Assembly (NCBI GenBank): GCA_017165825.1
Contig: CM029382.1
Coordinates: 22,596,441-22,660,440, forward strand
DNA from: Hepsetus odoe
Taxonomy: Eukaryota > Chordata > Actinopteri > Characiformes > Hepsetidae
Length of the DNA stretch: 64,000 nucleotides
Direction: 5' to 3'
In this document: positions 21,386 to 32,828 of the stretch, piece after piece
Layout: every line of letters begins with the position of its first letter
Numbering within the stretch: the stretch's first letter is position 1
Notes under the pieces: model-generated
What the model saw: the letters and a program-made list of their open reading frames with translations, nothing else
Told to the model about the DNA's origin: nothing
The model's database searches: none
Position numbers and translations under genes: made by a program

Positions 21386-22167
21386 GCTTTTATAATACAT
21401 GAATCTGATACTGTGTGTTCCTCCAACATCCTGGTCAAAGGCACCAAGAGAACTGTCTTCCATCATTCCAAGGTCCAGTTCCAGGCCTGACAAGCCTCCA
21501 TTAGGTTACCCGGACACTCAGACTGGCCACTTTCATTTAAAATCCCCGGCAGACCTTATATTTTGGTGCCTTCTTAGTAGCTCTTCAGACTCAAAACAGA
21601 CGCATGCGTGCCCAACACTGTCTCTCATTTCTTGGAGGACCACCATAACTAGGCACTTATCCCTGAGCTCCCACATCTGCGTTAAGAAATTTGTTTCATT
21701 TGGCATTGGTCTTACTGTCCCTGATGATATTAAACCTTTGGTTTTATAAAGAAGGCCAACAATGGAACCATTATAATGACAAACCAATTTCCTTTTACAT
21801 AAGCAGGACTGCAAGGTCCATGTATGCTGTTCACCTGGAGAACTAATAGCACCAGCACGGCAAGTTTCATTGATTAAAACTAATGTATCGTCCATTTACG
21901 GCCTTTTATCAGCAAATCTGAAGCATCACCATTAGCACTGAAGGGTGCCTTTAGCCGACTACACTGGGAAGGGCTTACTGCACAAATCAATGAGCAGCAA
22001 ACTAACAAAAGCAATGGTGCAGCAGAAAGCTTCCTCTCCTCTTCCTCTCTTTCCTGTTCCTCTCGAGAGATTTGCATGATCAAAAATCCATGAGCTGAGT
22101 GAAAGGCTGTTGTTGCTAACGGGTTTGAATCGCCAGCATGTTTCGCTTGTTCACTAGGTGTGCACCA
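21386..22167. other. Single-copy block, open on both strands
   Basis: The - strand is open for 120 codons (21895-21533) and the + strand for 116 codons (21399-21749). No domain, signal or splice framing convinces me of a gene. GCACTGAAGGGTGCCTTTAG and CAAATCAATGAGCAGCAAAC look like conserved non-coding DNA. It could also hold an unrecognised exon. Confidence 0.3.
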
Positions 22168-22370
22168 GGCAGACGTGGCCTAGTGGCCCAGGATCTGAAG
22201 GTTGTGGGTTTAAATCCCAGAACAGAAGGTTGTCCCGAGGTACCCTTGAGTAAGGTACCATCTCCATCACTGCTCCCCAGGCACTGGAAATGGCTAGCCA
22301 CGGCTGCACGGGTTTAATGCAGAGAAGCATTTCATGGTGGTTTGCTGTAAATAATCACTTTCACTTTAAA
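22168..22370 (+). mobile_element. SINE family A
   Basis: ACGTGGCCTAGTGGCCCAGGATC head, GTTTAAATCCC B box, CGAGGTACCCTTGAGTAAGGTACC body, and AATCACTTTCACTTT tail. It is complete but diverged. Confidence 0.85.
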
Positions 22371-23039
22371 TTTTCAGGAGCTTCTGTAGGAAAATTTGAT
22401 GAGCAGCTCAATGATGGTGTGTGTATGTCCATGTTAAGCTCCTCATGGGGATGGAATAACTTCAGGCTGACAGAGAACGTGAAAATTTTGATGGACGCCT
22501 TCAGGGCGGCTGGCAATGCTTCTTTTCCTGCTCCTGACAGGCTCATTCAATGAGTAATTATGTTTTGCGTGTAAGTATAATATAATAGACCAAGCGTAGG
22601 CTCATTATGTCAAGCTGGGTTTGTCTCTGATGTGACTTTCATTTCATTTTGGTTCTCTCTGTTTCTAAGGGAGCTCCAGTCACCCATCCATCCGCATCAT
22701 CCCTTGACACTTCTGTGTCTCCATCTGTGTTGGCGGACTTGTCCTCCATGTGTTGGAGGACAATGAGCTCAACGTGCCTGGAGTCTAAAGAAGTCCTTTT
22801 TTCAGAGACCCTCCTTTTCATTTGGGGTTCGCTTCACTGTGTCGTCTTACAGGCTAAAAAAAATCAATATTTGGGGCTGCCAAGTGGCACAGCAGTTAGC
22901 GTTCGATTAGCAGGAGATCAATCCCTGGTGATTCCATATCTATTCATGGCTGGAAGTCCAAGGGAGCCCAGCTGGCTTTGGCACTGGACTTGGATGGGAA
23001 TGTGCTCCTGCTGTTCAGTGGCATTGGTGGTTTAAAGAG
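22371..23039. other. Single-copy stretch with a possible second SINE type
   Basis: At about 22875-22935, GGCTGCCAAGTGGCACAGCAG, GTTAGCGTTCGATTAGCAGGAG and ATCAATCCC have tRNA-like A- and B-box spacing unlike families A or B. A 128-codon + frame (22649-23035) and a 60-codon - frame (22821-22639) overlap it. Neither shows a known domain. Confidence 0.35.
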
Positions 23040-23257
23040 ATGAAGTGAAAATGACTAGTGATACAAAGTGAACCACTATGAAATACATTCTCTGTATTTA
23101 AACCACACCATGCAGCAGAGGGCAGCCATATCCTGCACCCAGGGAGCAGTGATGGGGATAGTGCCTTGCAAAAGAGTACCTCAGGGCAACCTACTGGTCT
23201 GGAATTTGAACCCAGGACCTTTATGATCCTGGGGCATCGTCCCAAACCACAGAGCTA
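23040..23257 (-). mobile_element. SINE family A
   Basis: Runs from GAAGTGAAAATGACTAG to TGATCCTGGGGC with B box GGAATTTGAACCCAGG. The A-box end is decayed. Confidence 0.82.
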
Positions 23258-23514
23258 GAGCAGAGTCGGAGAAAATGGTGTGTCTGATGGTGTTATAGTG
23301 GGAAACTTGACAGACATTGAGGAAAAGATCCAAAAATAATAAATACTCTGTATCTGAGAGATCATCAGTAAGTCCCCCAGCTTGTCCTGAGCCCCCTAAG
23401 CCTGACTGTTTCAACAAAACCGTCCTTTGGATTGGATTTTACCAGCAAGCTTGTCCAGTCTTGGTCTTTTTCACAGTTGAAATAACCTGGACAGGCCAAC
23501 ACAGTACACATATG

Positions 23515-23738
23515 CCCTGTGGGACTAGTGTTTATGGGTCCCAGGATCAGAAGGTCATGGGTTCAAATAGGTAGGTTGCTCTGAGGTACCCTTGAACAAA
23601 GTATTGTCCCCATCACTGCACCCCGGGTGCTGGATATGTCTGCCCCCATTAGTGTGTGTGGGTTAAATGCAGAGGTTGGATTTGGTTGTGGTTCACTGTG
23701 CGCTGCGTTCACAATGACACATAGTCACTTTCACTTTC
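23515..23738 (+). mobile_element. SINE family A
   Basis: GGGTCCCAGGATCAGAAGGTCATGGGTTCAAAT head and B box, CTGAGGTACCCTTGAACAAAG body, and ATAGTCACTTTCACTTT end. Confidence 0.88.
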
Positions 23739-24292
23739 CCTTCATTCGAATGTCCCTAAAAATAAATTCTCCCAAGGGATGAATCAGAAATGCAGAAATC
23801 CAAACAATCCATAGCCATTCCCAATCGGATCCCATTTACTGTCATTATTTGACCACTTTAGGGCCCCAGTGGGGGTTTCTCTCCCGCGAGTGACCGTATC
23901 GTAACAACCTAAAATCATTCTGACATTTTTCTAAGGTAGTTTCGATGCCCTTGGCTGCTTTTTCTGGAGCAATCTTTGACTTTTTAATACTAATCTGATT
24001 ACTTGTAATTGGATTAGTGGTGCCGGTGCTTTTACACGTTACAGTAATGAAAACCATTGATTTTAAACGCTTGTAATATGAGGCGTCAGAGAGCAGGCCG
24101 CCGCCTTTCCCCATCCCAGCCGACTGGAAGCGGGTTTCTAGGCAGTTCCGAGACCCTTCTGGGAATAAATGGAGTGAAAAGAGTGAAAGAGGGGGAAATA
24201 TGTTTGGGTAATTTCATGGTAAATTACAGCCGGGTTTACTCGCAGGTGTCGTTTAAATGCAAATGCAGATTTCCAGTGAGCTCAGTCCTTCT

Positions 24293-24326
<34 letters not shown>

Positions 24327-24642
24327 CATCTATCTGCTCCAACACCTGCAGCCCCTGAGTCACCCCCCCCACAAATACAACATAATTCCTCTAATTGCCG
24401 AATTGCGGTCACTCTACGTGTGTGGTCAGCGCGACCTGACCCCCAGCGCTCAGGAAGCCAGGGTAGATTACGTCGGGTGTAATTAATGGGCACCATTTAA
24501 GGGGAAATTCCATCAAATTGCCATGTTTTTAGTGCTTTATTGTAGAGAAACACAGATTTGAGTGGTGGTGAATGGAAGCAGGGGTCAGTGTGCAAAAAAA
24601 TACGATTACTATTCGACCCAGTGAGCGTTCCTATGTAACCAT
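23739..24642. other. Single-copy stretch with one (CA)n
   Basis: A (CA)n tract lies at 24296-24324. The rest, for example 23840-24250, is complex and moderately CpG-containing, without a recognisable gene. The 141-codon + frame (24057-24482) runs through the microsatellite. Confidence 0.4.
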
Positions 24643-24870
24643 GAAGTGAAAGTAAAGTGAAAGTAAAGTGAAATGACCAGCTGTCATTGTGAAGCACAGC
24701 ACATAGTGAATCACAGTGAATTTCACCCACACACACCGAAGGGGGCAGCTATTTAAAGTGCCCGGGGAGCAGTGATGGGGACGGTACCTTGCTCGAGGGT
24801 ACCTCAAGGCAACCTACTGGTCTGGGAATCAATCCTAGGGTCTAGTCCCCAACCACTAGGCTACTGCTGC
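24643..24870 (-). mobile_element. SINE family A
   Basis: GTGAAAGTAAAGTGAAAGTAAAGTG is a short amplified form of the 3' end. GGGGCAGCTATTTAAAGTGCCCGGGGAGCAG, GGTACCTTGCTCGAGGGTACC and AACCACTAGGCTAC (A box) follow. Confidence 0.88.
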
Positions 24871-25370
24871 ACAGTGGTGGTAAATTTGGGGCAAAACTAT
24901 TTCTGAGGACTTTTTGGCCTCAGAACATGTAGGCCTCCGCCTTTGATAGATTAGAAGAATTTTAGGCCAAAACTGTACACTTCAAATTTTCTCGTCAGAC
25001 ATCTAGTTCCATTCGCCGGCACTGTGAATATCTGACCCATGCGGGTGGCTCTTTTAACGTGGATTTGTATGTGGATTTTTGGTTTCCTGTCATTTTTAAG
25101 AAGAAAGTCGGGTGAATTTGATTGGTCATCGAACTGTCACTTTATATTTGGTTACCAGGGAAACCCTGAACAAGACAACAGCTATTTTAGGCCCGTGTGT
25201 GTGTGGTGCTTGCGTGTGTTATTGGTTGGCAATTAGTTCGTAAGCGCGTAATGCTATGATGTCACGTTCACTTCAGCCAATCACATGCCGCCGGGTTTAA
25301 TGAAGCTGAGCAGGTTGAGACCGAGGGGCAAGACTTGAAAGGCTTTGTGAATGATTTTAATTAAAACCCA
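24871..25370. other. Single-copy stretch
   Basis: It contains a CCAATCACATG site near 25278 and TGATGTCACG near 25257, both common promoter/enhancer words, but no promoter is claimed. Confidence 0.35.
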
Positions 25371-25427
<57 letters not shown>

Positions 25428-25501
25428 ATTTTATGACTAATCCATTCTGACAGGTTGTTCCCCTGCAGCCTCGAAAACATGCTGAGACTGTTTCACGTCT
25501 G

Positions 25502-25544
<43 letters not shown>

Positions 25545-25561
25545 GTGTGTGTGTGTGTGCG
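25371..25561. repeat. Two (GT)n microsatellites
   Basis: (GT)n at about 25371-25424 and 25498-25561. Confidence 0.92.
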
Positions 25562-25974
25562 CTTGCTTGCGTCTTCTCCTGAAGGTGTTGGACCGGTGAA
25601 TGGAATGTGAGTGTGACCCTCTAGCGTGCCAATGCATGATGGGAAAATTACTGTGCCATTAACACCCCTCAGGCTTTAGGGCGCCATGGCAACCACTTAC
25701 AGCGGCCAAATGCTCCCTCTCCGTTTTCTCATCTTGCGTTCTCCTCTGTTTCTTTCTCTTCGCTTCTCATTCTTCCCACTCTTTCCATCATTTGAAGCCC
25801 TCCATCTCTCTCTGTCTCAGCATGTCTGTTGCTCTTCATCAATATCTATTTGCAGTTTGAGATGGAGACGTTCATTGGCCGCTGCAGGGAGCCAATTAGG
25901 TTTGGGGAATGAAATAAAAACGCTCTCAGCAAGGGAGGAATAGATAGAGAAATCGAGAGAGAGAGAGATCTCAA
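25562..25974. other. Single-copy stretch
   Basis: Pyrimidine-rich in the middle (25715-25830). No supported gene. Confidence 0.4.
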
Positions 25975-26350
25975 AATAGTTGGATGGATGAATGGAAGGA
26001 TGGATTAACCGATGGATGAACAGATGAACGGACGGATAGAGAAAGAGACATAGACATAGATCGCCAAACAGCGAGTGAGAGATATCTCAGGATGGATGGA
26101 TTGACTGAGAGATGGACAGGCAGAAAGAAGGAGAGAGAGAGAGAGAGAGAGAAAGAGACAGACATAGATCTCAAGATAGAGAGAGAGATCTCAAAATAGA
26201 GGCATGGATGGTTGGATGGCCAGACGGATGGACAGAGAGAGTGAGAGAGAGAGGCAGACAGACAGACAGATAGATCTCAAAATACATTGATTAAGAGGTG
26301 GAGGAGAGAGAAAACATCTCCAAATAGAGGGATGGATGAATGGATGGATG
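25975..26350. repeat. Compound GGAT/GA/CAGA tract
   Basis: GATGGATGGA, GAGAGAGAGA and CAGACAGACAGATAGATCTC runs alternate. AGATCTCAAAATA recurs at about 25967, 26168, 26188 and 26273, pointing to a loose higher-order repeat. Confidence 0.85.
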
Positions 26351-26517
26351 GACTGACAGACAATAGAGAGAAAGAGAGATTTCCAGATAGACAGATGATA
26401 TTTCTTCCCTGCTAGAACTGTCCCAGTCAACAGTAAGTGCCATTAAATGTAAAGTAAAATATTTTTCTCTTCCTCCTTCACCTTCTCTTTTTTTAAACAC
26501 GGATGTATTCAAGTCGT

Positions 26518-26722
26518 TTACATTTGCGGCATTTATCAGACGCTCTTATCCAGAGCGACTTCCGTGTCCTGATTACAGGGACAGTCCCCCTGGAGACACT
26601 CAGGGTTAAGGGTCTTGCTCAGGAACCCAGTGGGGGTTTTGCTGGAGGTGGGATTTGAGCCTGTGACCTCTTGGTGCAAAGATCTGTAGGCAAGTGTCCT
26701 CCAACTAGACCGCCAGCACCCC
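26518..26722 (-). mobile_element. SINE family B, full-length
   Basis: CATTTGCGGCATTTATCAGACGCTCTTATCC (3' tail), GGGACAGTCCCCCTGGAGACACTCAGGG, B box TTTGAGCCTGTGACC and A box ACTAGACCGCCAG are all present in reverse. Confidence 0.9.
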
Positions 26723-26894
26723 AGTTAAGACCTTTTAAAGGTCTTTCAGTTTCAACACTGATGGCACTTACAGTTGGATGATGCAGCTCCAGCAGGAAAC
26801 ACTTTCCCAAACCAGGCCAGATGAAGATCAGTCCTACAGTTCATCCCAACACTCACAGAATGAAGTCAAAACACACTTGACAGGTTGCCCATCT

Positions 26895-26929
<35 letters not shown>

Positions 26930-27302
26930 AGTCACACCTACGGGCAATTTAGCATCTTCAGTTTGCCTGGAGCGCACGTCTTCAGACTCCGAGAGGAAAC
27001 CAGAGCGGACAGGAAGAGAACAAGTAACAGGGGACACGGAAAGGACACCTGGACAGAATGCATAAATATGGGAATCTAACACCTGACACCTCTCTCTTTA
27101 TCTTTATGCATGTGTGTTAGGTTTCTGTTTCCACACATCACCGTATATTTCCCTCCATATTTAACGTTTGCATATTTAGAATAAAAATTTTTTTTGCGCT
27201 GCAGAACACTATGCGTTTATTTACATTTCCGTTAAAGTTTTTTTTTTTTTTCTGCTTTCCTAAAGTTTTTATATTTCAGTATATTAATGTATGTACAATG
27301 CA
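26723..27302. other. Single-copy stretch with one (CA)n
   Basis: (CA)n at 26898-26927; poly-T near 27240. No gene recognised. Confidence 0.45.
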
Positions 27303-27560
27303 GTGAAAGTGAAAGTGACTATTCTTGTCATTGCGAGGTCACAGCACAGCACACAGTGAACCGCAACGAAATTTGACCTCTGCATTTAACCCATGCAAAC
27401 ACTGTGCAGCAGTGGGCAGCTATAAAAGCGCCCAGGGAGCAGTGACAGGGACAGTACCTTGCTCAAGGGTACCTCAGGGCAACCTACTGGGAAGGGGTTT
27501 GAACCCACAATCTTCCGATCATGTGGTCAAATCCCTAAACACTAGGCCACCGCTGCCCCA
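27303..27560 (-). mobile_element. SINE family A, full-length, well preserved
   Basis: GTGAAAGTGAAAGTGACTATTC, CTCTGCATTTAACCCATGC, GCAGTGGGCAGCTATAAAAGCG, GGTACCTCAGGGCAACCTACTGG, the B box GGTTTGAACCCACAATC and A box CACTAGGCCACCGCTGCCCC. One of the clearest family A copies. Confidence 0.93.
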
Positions 27561-27564
27561 TATA

Positions 27565-27960
27565 TAGTGAAGGTAATGAGACCAACTATGCTATACGGCT
27601 TGGAGACGGTGGCACTGACGAAAAGATTTAAAGAGTTAAAGATGCTGAGAGTCGGGTGTGACGAGGATGGACAGGATTACAAATGAGTATGTTAGAGCGA
27701 TGGCTCAGGTTGGACATTTTGGAGACAAAGTTAGAGAGGCAAAGTTGTGTTGGTTTGGACGTGTCCAGAGGAGACGAGGATTATATCAGGAGGAGGATGT
27801 TGAAGATGGAGCTGCCAGGAAAGAGGAGAGGAAGACCAGAGAGGAGGATTATGGACGTGGTGAGAGAGGACATGCAGGTGTGAAAGAGGACGATGCAGAG
27901 GACCGGAAGAAATGGAGATGGTAGATCAGCTGTGGCGACGGGAGCAGCTGAGAGAAGAGG
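27565..27960 (+). pseudogene. Non-LTR retrotransposon ORF2 C-terminus relic (copy 2)
   Basis: MLYGLETVAL-, KMLR-, RMDRIT/RNE-, FGDKVREAKLCWFGRVQR-, KRRGRPERR- and DAEDRKKWRW-like stretches can be read, partly in a single frame (27658-27924), with a deletion before RMDRI and a frameshift. It sits between two family A SINEs in reverse orientation. Same family as 10262 and 42425. Confidence 0.85.
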
Positions 27961-28032
27961 GATGAGGTGTGTTTTGAATTTGTGGCTTCTAGTCTGTAAA
28001 GTTTACATGCCAGTGAGTTAATTTCTTGTCTT

Positions 28033-28258
28033 GTGAAAGTGAAAGTGACTACCCTTGTCATTGTGAAACGCAGCACAGCACAACACAACGAAATTCAACC
28101 CATACACACACGTGCAGCAGGGGGCAGCTATTGAAAGCGCCCGGGGAGCAGTGACAGGGACGGTACCTTGCTTAAGGGTACCTCTGGGCAACCAACTGGT
28201 CTGAGATTCGAACCCACAATCTTCTGATCCGGGGTAAATCCCTAAACACTAGGCCACC
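28033..28258 (-). mobile_element. SINE family A, full-length
   Basis: GTGAAAGTGAAAGTGACTACCC tail, GCAGCAGGGGGCAGCTATTGAAAGCGCCC, B box GATTCGAACCCACAATC and ACACTAGGCCACC head. Confidence 0.92.
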
Positions 28259-28269
28259 TTAAAACACGT

Positions 28270-28401
28270 GATGCGTTACACCCCAGTGACACCAGAGGGA
28301 TCAACCCAGTGATGCGTTACACCCCAGTGACACCAGAGGGACAAACCCAGTGATGCGTTACACCCCAGTGACACCAGAGGGACAAACCCAGTGATGCGTT
28401 A
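28270..28401. repeat. 41-bp minisatellite, 3.2 units
   Basis: GATGCGTTACACCCCAGTGA begins at 28270, 28311 and 28352, exactly 41 bp apart, with a partial fourth at 28393. Units differ by only a few bases. Confidence 0.95.
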
Positions 28402-28502
28402 GTCTTTTTTCCAAATTTTTGGTGCAATTAAATTTTTTGGTTCCATTTTCCAACCCAAATTTAATCGCTTCCTTAAAATGTACACATGAAAACAGATGGA
28501 GC

Positions 28503-28504
<2 letters not shown>

Positions 28505-28545
<41 letters not shown>

Positions 28546-28656
28546 ACTCACACACTCTCACACACACACACATACTCACAGAGGTAGTTCAGCAGTGATT
28601 CAGAGTGAGTGTTCAATCAGCTCACCCAGCAGGTGGGAGGAGAGATGTTCCCTGGT

Positions 28657-28711
<55 letters not shown>

Positions 28712-28727
28712 TTTCTCTCTCTCTCTC
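28505..28727. repeat. (CA)n, (CA)n and (TC)n microsatellites
   Basis: (CA)n at about 28505-28580 (interrupted) and 28658-28708, then (TC)n to 28727. Long Thr-His frames through here are artefacts. Confidence 0.92.
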
Positions 28728-29295
28728 AATCATGGTACCACAAACTTCCATCTTTCCGCTTCCCATTTCCATCTTTCTCCCTCTTTCTCTGAGTTCTTTC
28801 TTACCCTTCCCCCTCCTTTTCCCTCTTTACCTCTTTTCCATCAACCCTTCAATCTCTCCGTTCCCTCGTTCATCTTCAGATGGCGATTTATCCCCCTGAG
28901 TGCTTTTCTTCCTTTTATTTGTTTACGACAGGAATGGCCTGAAATCAGCCGCAGAATTGACCTCCGGCCATCTGGAGGCCGTTCTCCTTCATCATCCCTC
29001 TTTATCTCTCTCTCTTCTCGCTTTCCCTCAATCTGCCCGTATTTCTCTCTCTCTCTGATTGTTCCAGTAAAGTTAGATGAATTGAACGAAGTGACTTTGA
29101 TGTGTAAAATCATATTTTTTTCCGTTTTTTAACCTAAATGAGAATATGCATCTGTTCATTTTCTCACGTGAGAATGTTAGTCAACCGAGCAAAGTCGTCT
29201 GATACGTCCTTCTGGTTTTATTTGTCCTTTGTCCTCCTTTGTCTTTCCCTCGATTCACCTTGGGGCTTGTGTTTGACTAGACAGCCTCAGTTATA
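28728..29295. other. Pyrimidine-rich single-copy stretch
   Basis: The 175-codon + frame ending at 29132 begins in the microsatellite and continues through CTTTCC-rich sequence. 28890-28985 (TTTATTTGTTTACGACAGGAATGG...) is complex and could be conserved. No gene is supported. Confidence 0.35.
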
Positions 29296-29420
29296 GAGGC
29301 GGATGGATGGATGGATGGATGGATGGATGGAGAGATTAAGAGAGTAAGTCAATAGTAGAATGAATAAGGTCTGCGATGGATGGATGGATAGATAGGTGGA
29401 TGGATGGATGGAGAGATTGA
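29296..29420. repeat. (GGAT)n tracts
   Basis: GGATGGATGGATGG runs at about 29302-29332 and 29378-29412; the flanks GAGAGATTAAGAGAGTAAGTCA/AATAGTAGAATG are duplicated around them. Confidence 0.88.
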
Positions 29421-29660
29421 GAGTAAGTCAGTAAATAGAAGAATGGATAAGGATGAATGGATGGAGAGAAAGGAAGTCCAGGAATTGGAATCTGTCAAGC
29501 TTAAACTAAGAGATTTTTTAAAATTATTTTTTATTGTATATATTTGTTTTGTCATTTTGGACATATTGGACATGAAACAAATGTTTTCTGGACTCATCTT
29601 CCTGTTTGGGACCTGCCTCCTCCTCGTCCTTTGTCCTCCTTTGCCTTTCAGTCTGTCTAC

Positions 29661-29667
<7 letters not shown>

Positions 29668-29698
<31 letters not shown>

Positions 29699-29753
29699 GT
29701 GAAAAGATTTCACATTTTGGAACGAACATGTTAATAGTTATTATTGAAGAAGT

Positions 29754-29796
<43 letters not shown>

Positions 29797-29799
29797 CAC
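29668..29799. repeat. (GA)n and (CA)n microsatellites
   Basis: (GA)n at about 29665-29696 and (CA)n at about 29756-29799. Confidence 0.92.
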
Positions 29800-30061
29800 T
29801 TAGCAGCCTCTTCACACTAAGTAGAAAGTTTTTATCTTCTCTTATTCCTGCCTTTCACCTCTTTCTCTCTCCTTCTCTCCCTCTTTCTTTCTCATCCTCT
29901 TTGCCCCTCTCATTCCTTATATTTTCCTGTCTTTCCATCTCTCCATCTCTTTCTCTCTTCTTTTGTGCTTCTCCCCCTCTCCCTCTCTTCGTCGCTCTGA
30001 CATATTTCTGTACTTATCTCAAACCCTCCCTCTGCCTTTCCACTCATTCGTTATCTTTGCC

Positions 30062-30093
<32 letters not shown>

Positions 30094-30599
30094 CGCCCAC
30101 ATTGAGTTCATGGGCAGCTCTTTTTGCTTTTTTTTTTCCTTCTTGTTGTTCAAAAGTTCATTTCTCCTCTTTTTCGTGCTCGCAGACAAAAACAGTGTTT
30201 GTAACTTAGCAACAGTCAAGCACCCACAGCCAGCTCTTCTTCATTTTTGTTCACATTCTTTCCATTTTATCACACGATTGTTGCAGAAAGGCTGTTAATT
30301 CTCCCTGAATGGGAGGCGTTTGGCCTTTAATCACGTCGTCCTTGCGGATCGCCCTCCGTGTTTTCGGCGAGGCCCTTGACAGAAAGGGGTTCTTTTCATA
30401 AAAAAATTCAATCACTGTTCCCTTAGCGCTGTTCCATCAAAATAACACCCCCCTCCCCTCTCTCTCTCCACTGAGCTGTTAGATTTCTCACCTCGTGTGA
30501 ATGTGATCTGCTGCTGATGGACTGCGACGGCAACAGTGGCGGATCCTACCTGTAAACTTATTTCAACGCCAGCAGGTGTTGCCAAGCAGAGCGATGTCA
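29800..30599. other. Pyrimidine-rich stretch, one (TG)n, then single-copy DNA
   Basis: CTCTTTCTC-rich to about 30050; (TG)n at 30066-30093; then complex sequence. 30290-30400 (GGGAGGCGTTTGGCCTTTAATCACG...) is CpG-containing and complex. No exon was supported. Confidence 0.4.
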
Positions 30600-30603
30600 G
30601 TTA

Positions 30604-31095
30604 GCAACCATTGAGGACAGGGAATTATAGAACTTGACGCAATGGATGATGTCTGTGTAGAATGGATGGATGGATGGATGAAAGGGAAATAAAGAGATGA
30701 AGGCAAAAATGGTAGAACTGCACCTAATGGTTAAGGTCTGCTCAGGAGGGATGGATGGACAGGGGAATAGATGAAGGCAGAAAAGGATAGAACTACATAG
30801 ATCTGAAAAGATCTGCTTAGAATAGATGGATGTATGGAGGCATGGATGGATGCAACCAATGAGGACAGGAAATTATAGAACTTGACGCAATGGATGAAGT
30901 CTGTGTAGAATGGATGGATGGATGATAGGGAAATAAAGAGATGAAGGCATCAAATGGTAGAACTGCACTGAATGGGTAAGGTCTGCTCAGGAGGGATGGA
31001 TGGACAGGGGAATAGATGAAGGCAACAAAGGATAGAACTACATAGATCTGAAAAGATCTGCTTAGAATTGATGGATGGATAGATCCATCCATCCA
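30604..31095. repeat. 245-248 bp tandem duplication with GGAT tracts
   Basis: GCAACCATTGAGGACAGGGA at 30604 recurs as GCAACCAATGAGGACAGGA at 30852, and AAAAGATCTGCTTAGAAT recurs about 245 bp apart (30806 and 31051). Each unit holds its own GGATGGAT block. A related short segment (TTGCCATGCAGACC, AGCAACCAATGGAAG) appears at 31555-31595. Confidence 0.85.
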
Positions 31096-31640
31096 TCTAT
31101 CTATGATAGGACTTCCAAGACAGGATGAGGTCTGCTTAGAATGGATGGACGAGGGAGGGATGGATCCATCCATCAATCCACAAAGGAGTTAATAGAAATG
31201 ATCACGTTCTAGTGCGTCCTCTTTGTATTTGGGGGATATAAGTTGATGATCTGATTTTTTCTCCTGTTTCATGGTGAGCTATGGTGAGTTGTGATGAGTT
31301 GACGAGGAGGAAAGATCTTTCAGTATCAGTAGGTTCTTCCTGCTGCAGTTTTGAGCAGAACGTGTTCAGGTACCTGCGGTTGAGAGAAAAGCAGAGAAAA
31401 TGAACTGCCTGAAAGGTACGGATCCACATCACGAAAAAGCCACAACCTCAAGACAAGTGCGAAGATGTGAATGTGATGTTCTGTCCACGAATCGTGATGG
31501 AGAATAAAGCAGCACTGAATATAAACTTTTCAGAGCTTATTTTAACACCTGGTGTTGCCATGCAGACCAACGTCTCTTAGCAACCAATGGAAGAAGTAAA
31601 GAAGTAAAGGATGACTTTTTGTAGAATGTAGGTAGTCTGA
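31096..31640. other. Mixed GGAT remnants and single-copy DNA
   Basis: ATCCATCCATCTATC at about 31086-31100 is inverted to the GGAT tracts next to it. 31200-31540 is unremarkable single-copy sequence. Confidence 0.45.
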
Positions 31641-31990
31641 GTGGATGGATGGATGGATGCTATTGATCTCCAGGTCGACAGTCAGAGAGATAAATGAGTA
31701 GATGGATATTAATGATCCATAGATAGATAGATATATAGATGTATGGATCTGTATCATCTTTGGATGGATGGATGGATGGATACATATCCATCTCTACACA
31801 GATGGACAGGTAGTTGGATGGATGGATGGATGGACCTAATTCATCTGCAGATAGATAGATGGATGGATGGATGAATGATCTTTTCATTGATCTTTTTGAT
31901 GTATAGATGACGGAACGGATAGATTTTCAGATAGATATGTAGGTATATAAATAGACACATGGATGGAAGAGTAGATAGAAGGATGGGAGG
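31641..31990. repeat. GGAT/GATA compound tract
   Basis: Runs of GGATGGATGG and GATAGATAGATA at about 31643-31662, 31715-31740, 31760-31785, 31815-31835 and 31848-31872, with unique spacers between. Confidence 0.85.
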
Positions 31991-32072
31991 ATGGATAGAA
32001 GTACTTCATCATCAAGAGAAACACTTGGTGGCAGAGCAGCAAATGTTCACTGTAGCATGTCCACATAGTGAC

Positions 32073-32107
<35 letters not shown>
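32073..32107. repeat. (CA)n microsatellite
   Basis: One nearly uninterrupted (CA)n tract. Confidence 0.92.
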
Positions 32108-32111
<4 letters not shown>

Positions 32112-32687
32112 TCAGGCACTATGTAAAGTGGACAAGACAAGCTGGATGAGAAACTTCAACACTCAAAGCAGTGTGTCTGTAACTAGTTTTTTTGATGTGT
32201 GGACATCATCCATATGCAGATTCGGTCTTGATATGTCCTCAGTGGGTGGAATCACACCAAGCAGGTAGGATGGAGTGAGGAGCTTGAGGCCAGTCTGAGC
32301 AAGAGGTCCTGGCTACCTTCTAGGAGAACAGAGTGAACGAGTGAGCGGCTGAAGCGTGGAGGAGTTTCCAGGTTTACTGAAGCCACTAAAGCGTGGTGGA
32401 CACTCTGGGACTGGAACAGATGACCTTTGTTATTGGAAATAAAGGGAAGAGTTTAAAACAGGCTCCAATTTTGCTGCTTTTTCCTCCAGTGAGTCCAGGA
32501 ACGGCTCTGTAATGAACCTGGCCTTCCTATCGAGAACACTGACCACTGACTTCCTGTAAAGGAATAAAACACAGCACAGCATAGAAGAACACCGTCCACT
32601 AGAGACAGAGACAGGATCTAGAGACAGATACTTGAGGGCCTGGGCCTTCTCCACTGGCCATTGGGGAAGGAATTACTTAAAGGAAGG
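32108..32687. other. Single-copy stretch
   Basis: No gene, RNA or family repeat was recognised. Confidence 0.4.
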
Positions 32688-32810
32688 ATGGATGGATTGA
32701 TGGATGGATGGATGGATGGGTCGATGAATGGATGGGTCTCATTTATCTCTAGATTGGATGGATGGTTGCTTAGATGGATGGATGGAAGAATTGGATGGAT
32801 CTCATTGATA
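32688..32810. repeat. (GGAT)n tract
   Basis: GATGGATGGATTGATGGATGG and similar runs with diverged spacers. Confidence 0.85.
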
Positions 32811-32828
32811 TCTAGATACAGTACAGTA

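Noticed and set aside
21533..21895. 120-codon - strand frame as an exon
   Set aside because: The opposite strand is equally open, no flanking splice signals were convincing, and no family was recognised. Kept only as an unassigned block.
25250..25290. Promoter with CCAAT and CRE-like words
   Set aside because: Both words are short and expected by chance; no TATA or initiator context and no downstream gene.
28605..29132. 175-codon + strand frame
   Set aside because: It starts inside (CA)n and continues through pyrimidine-rich DNA; no domain, and a strong composition bias.
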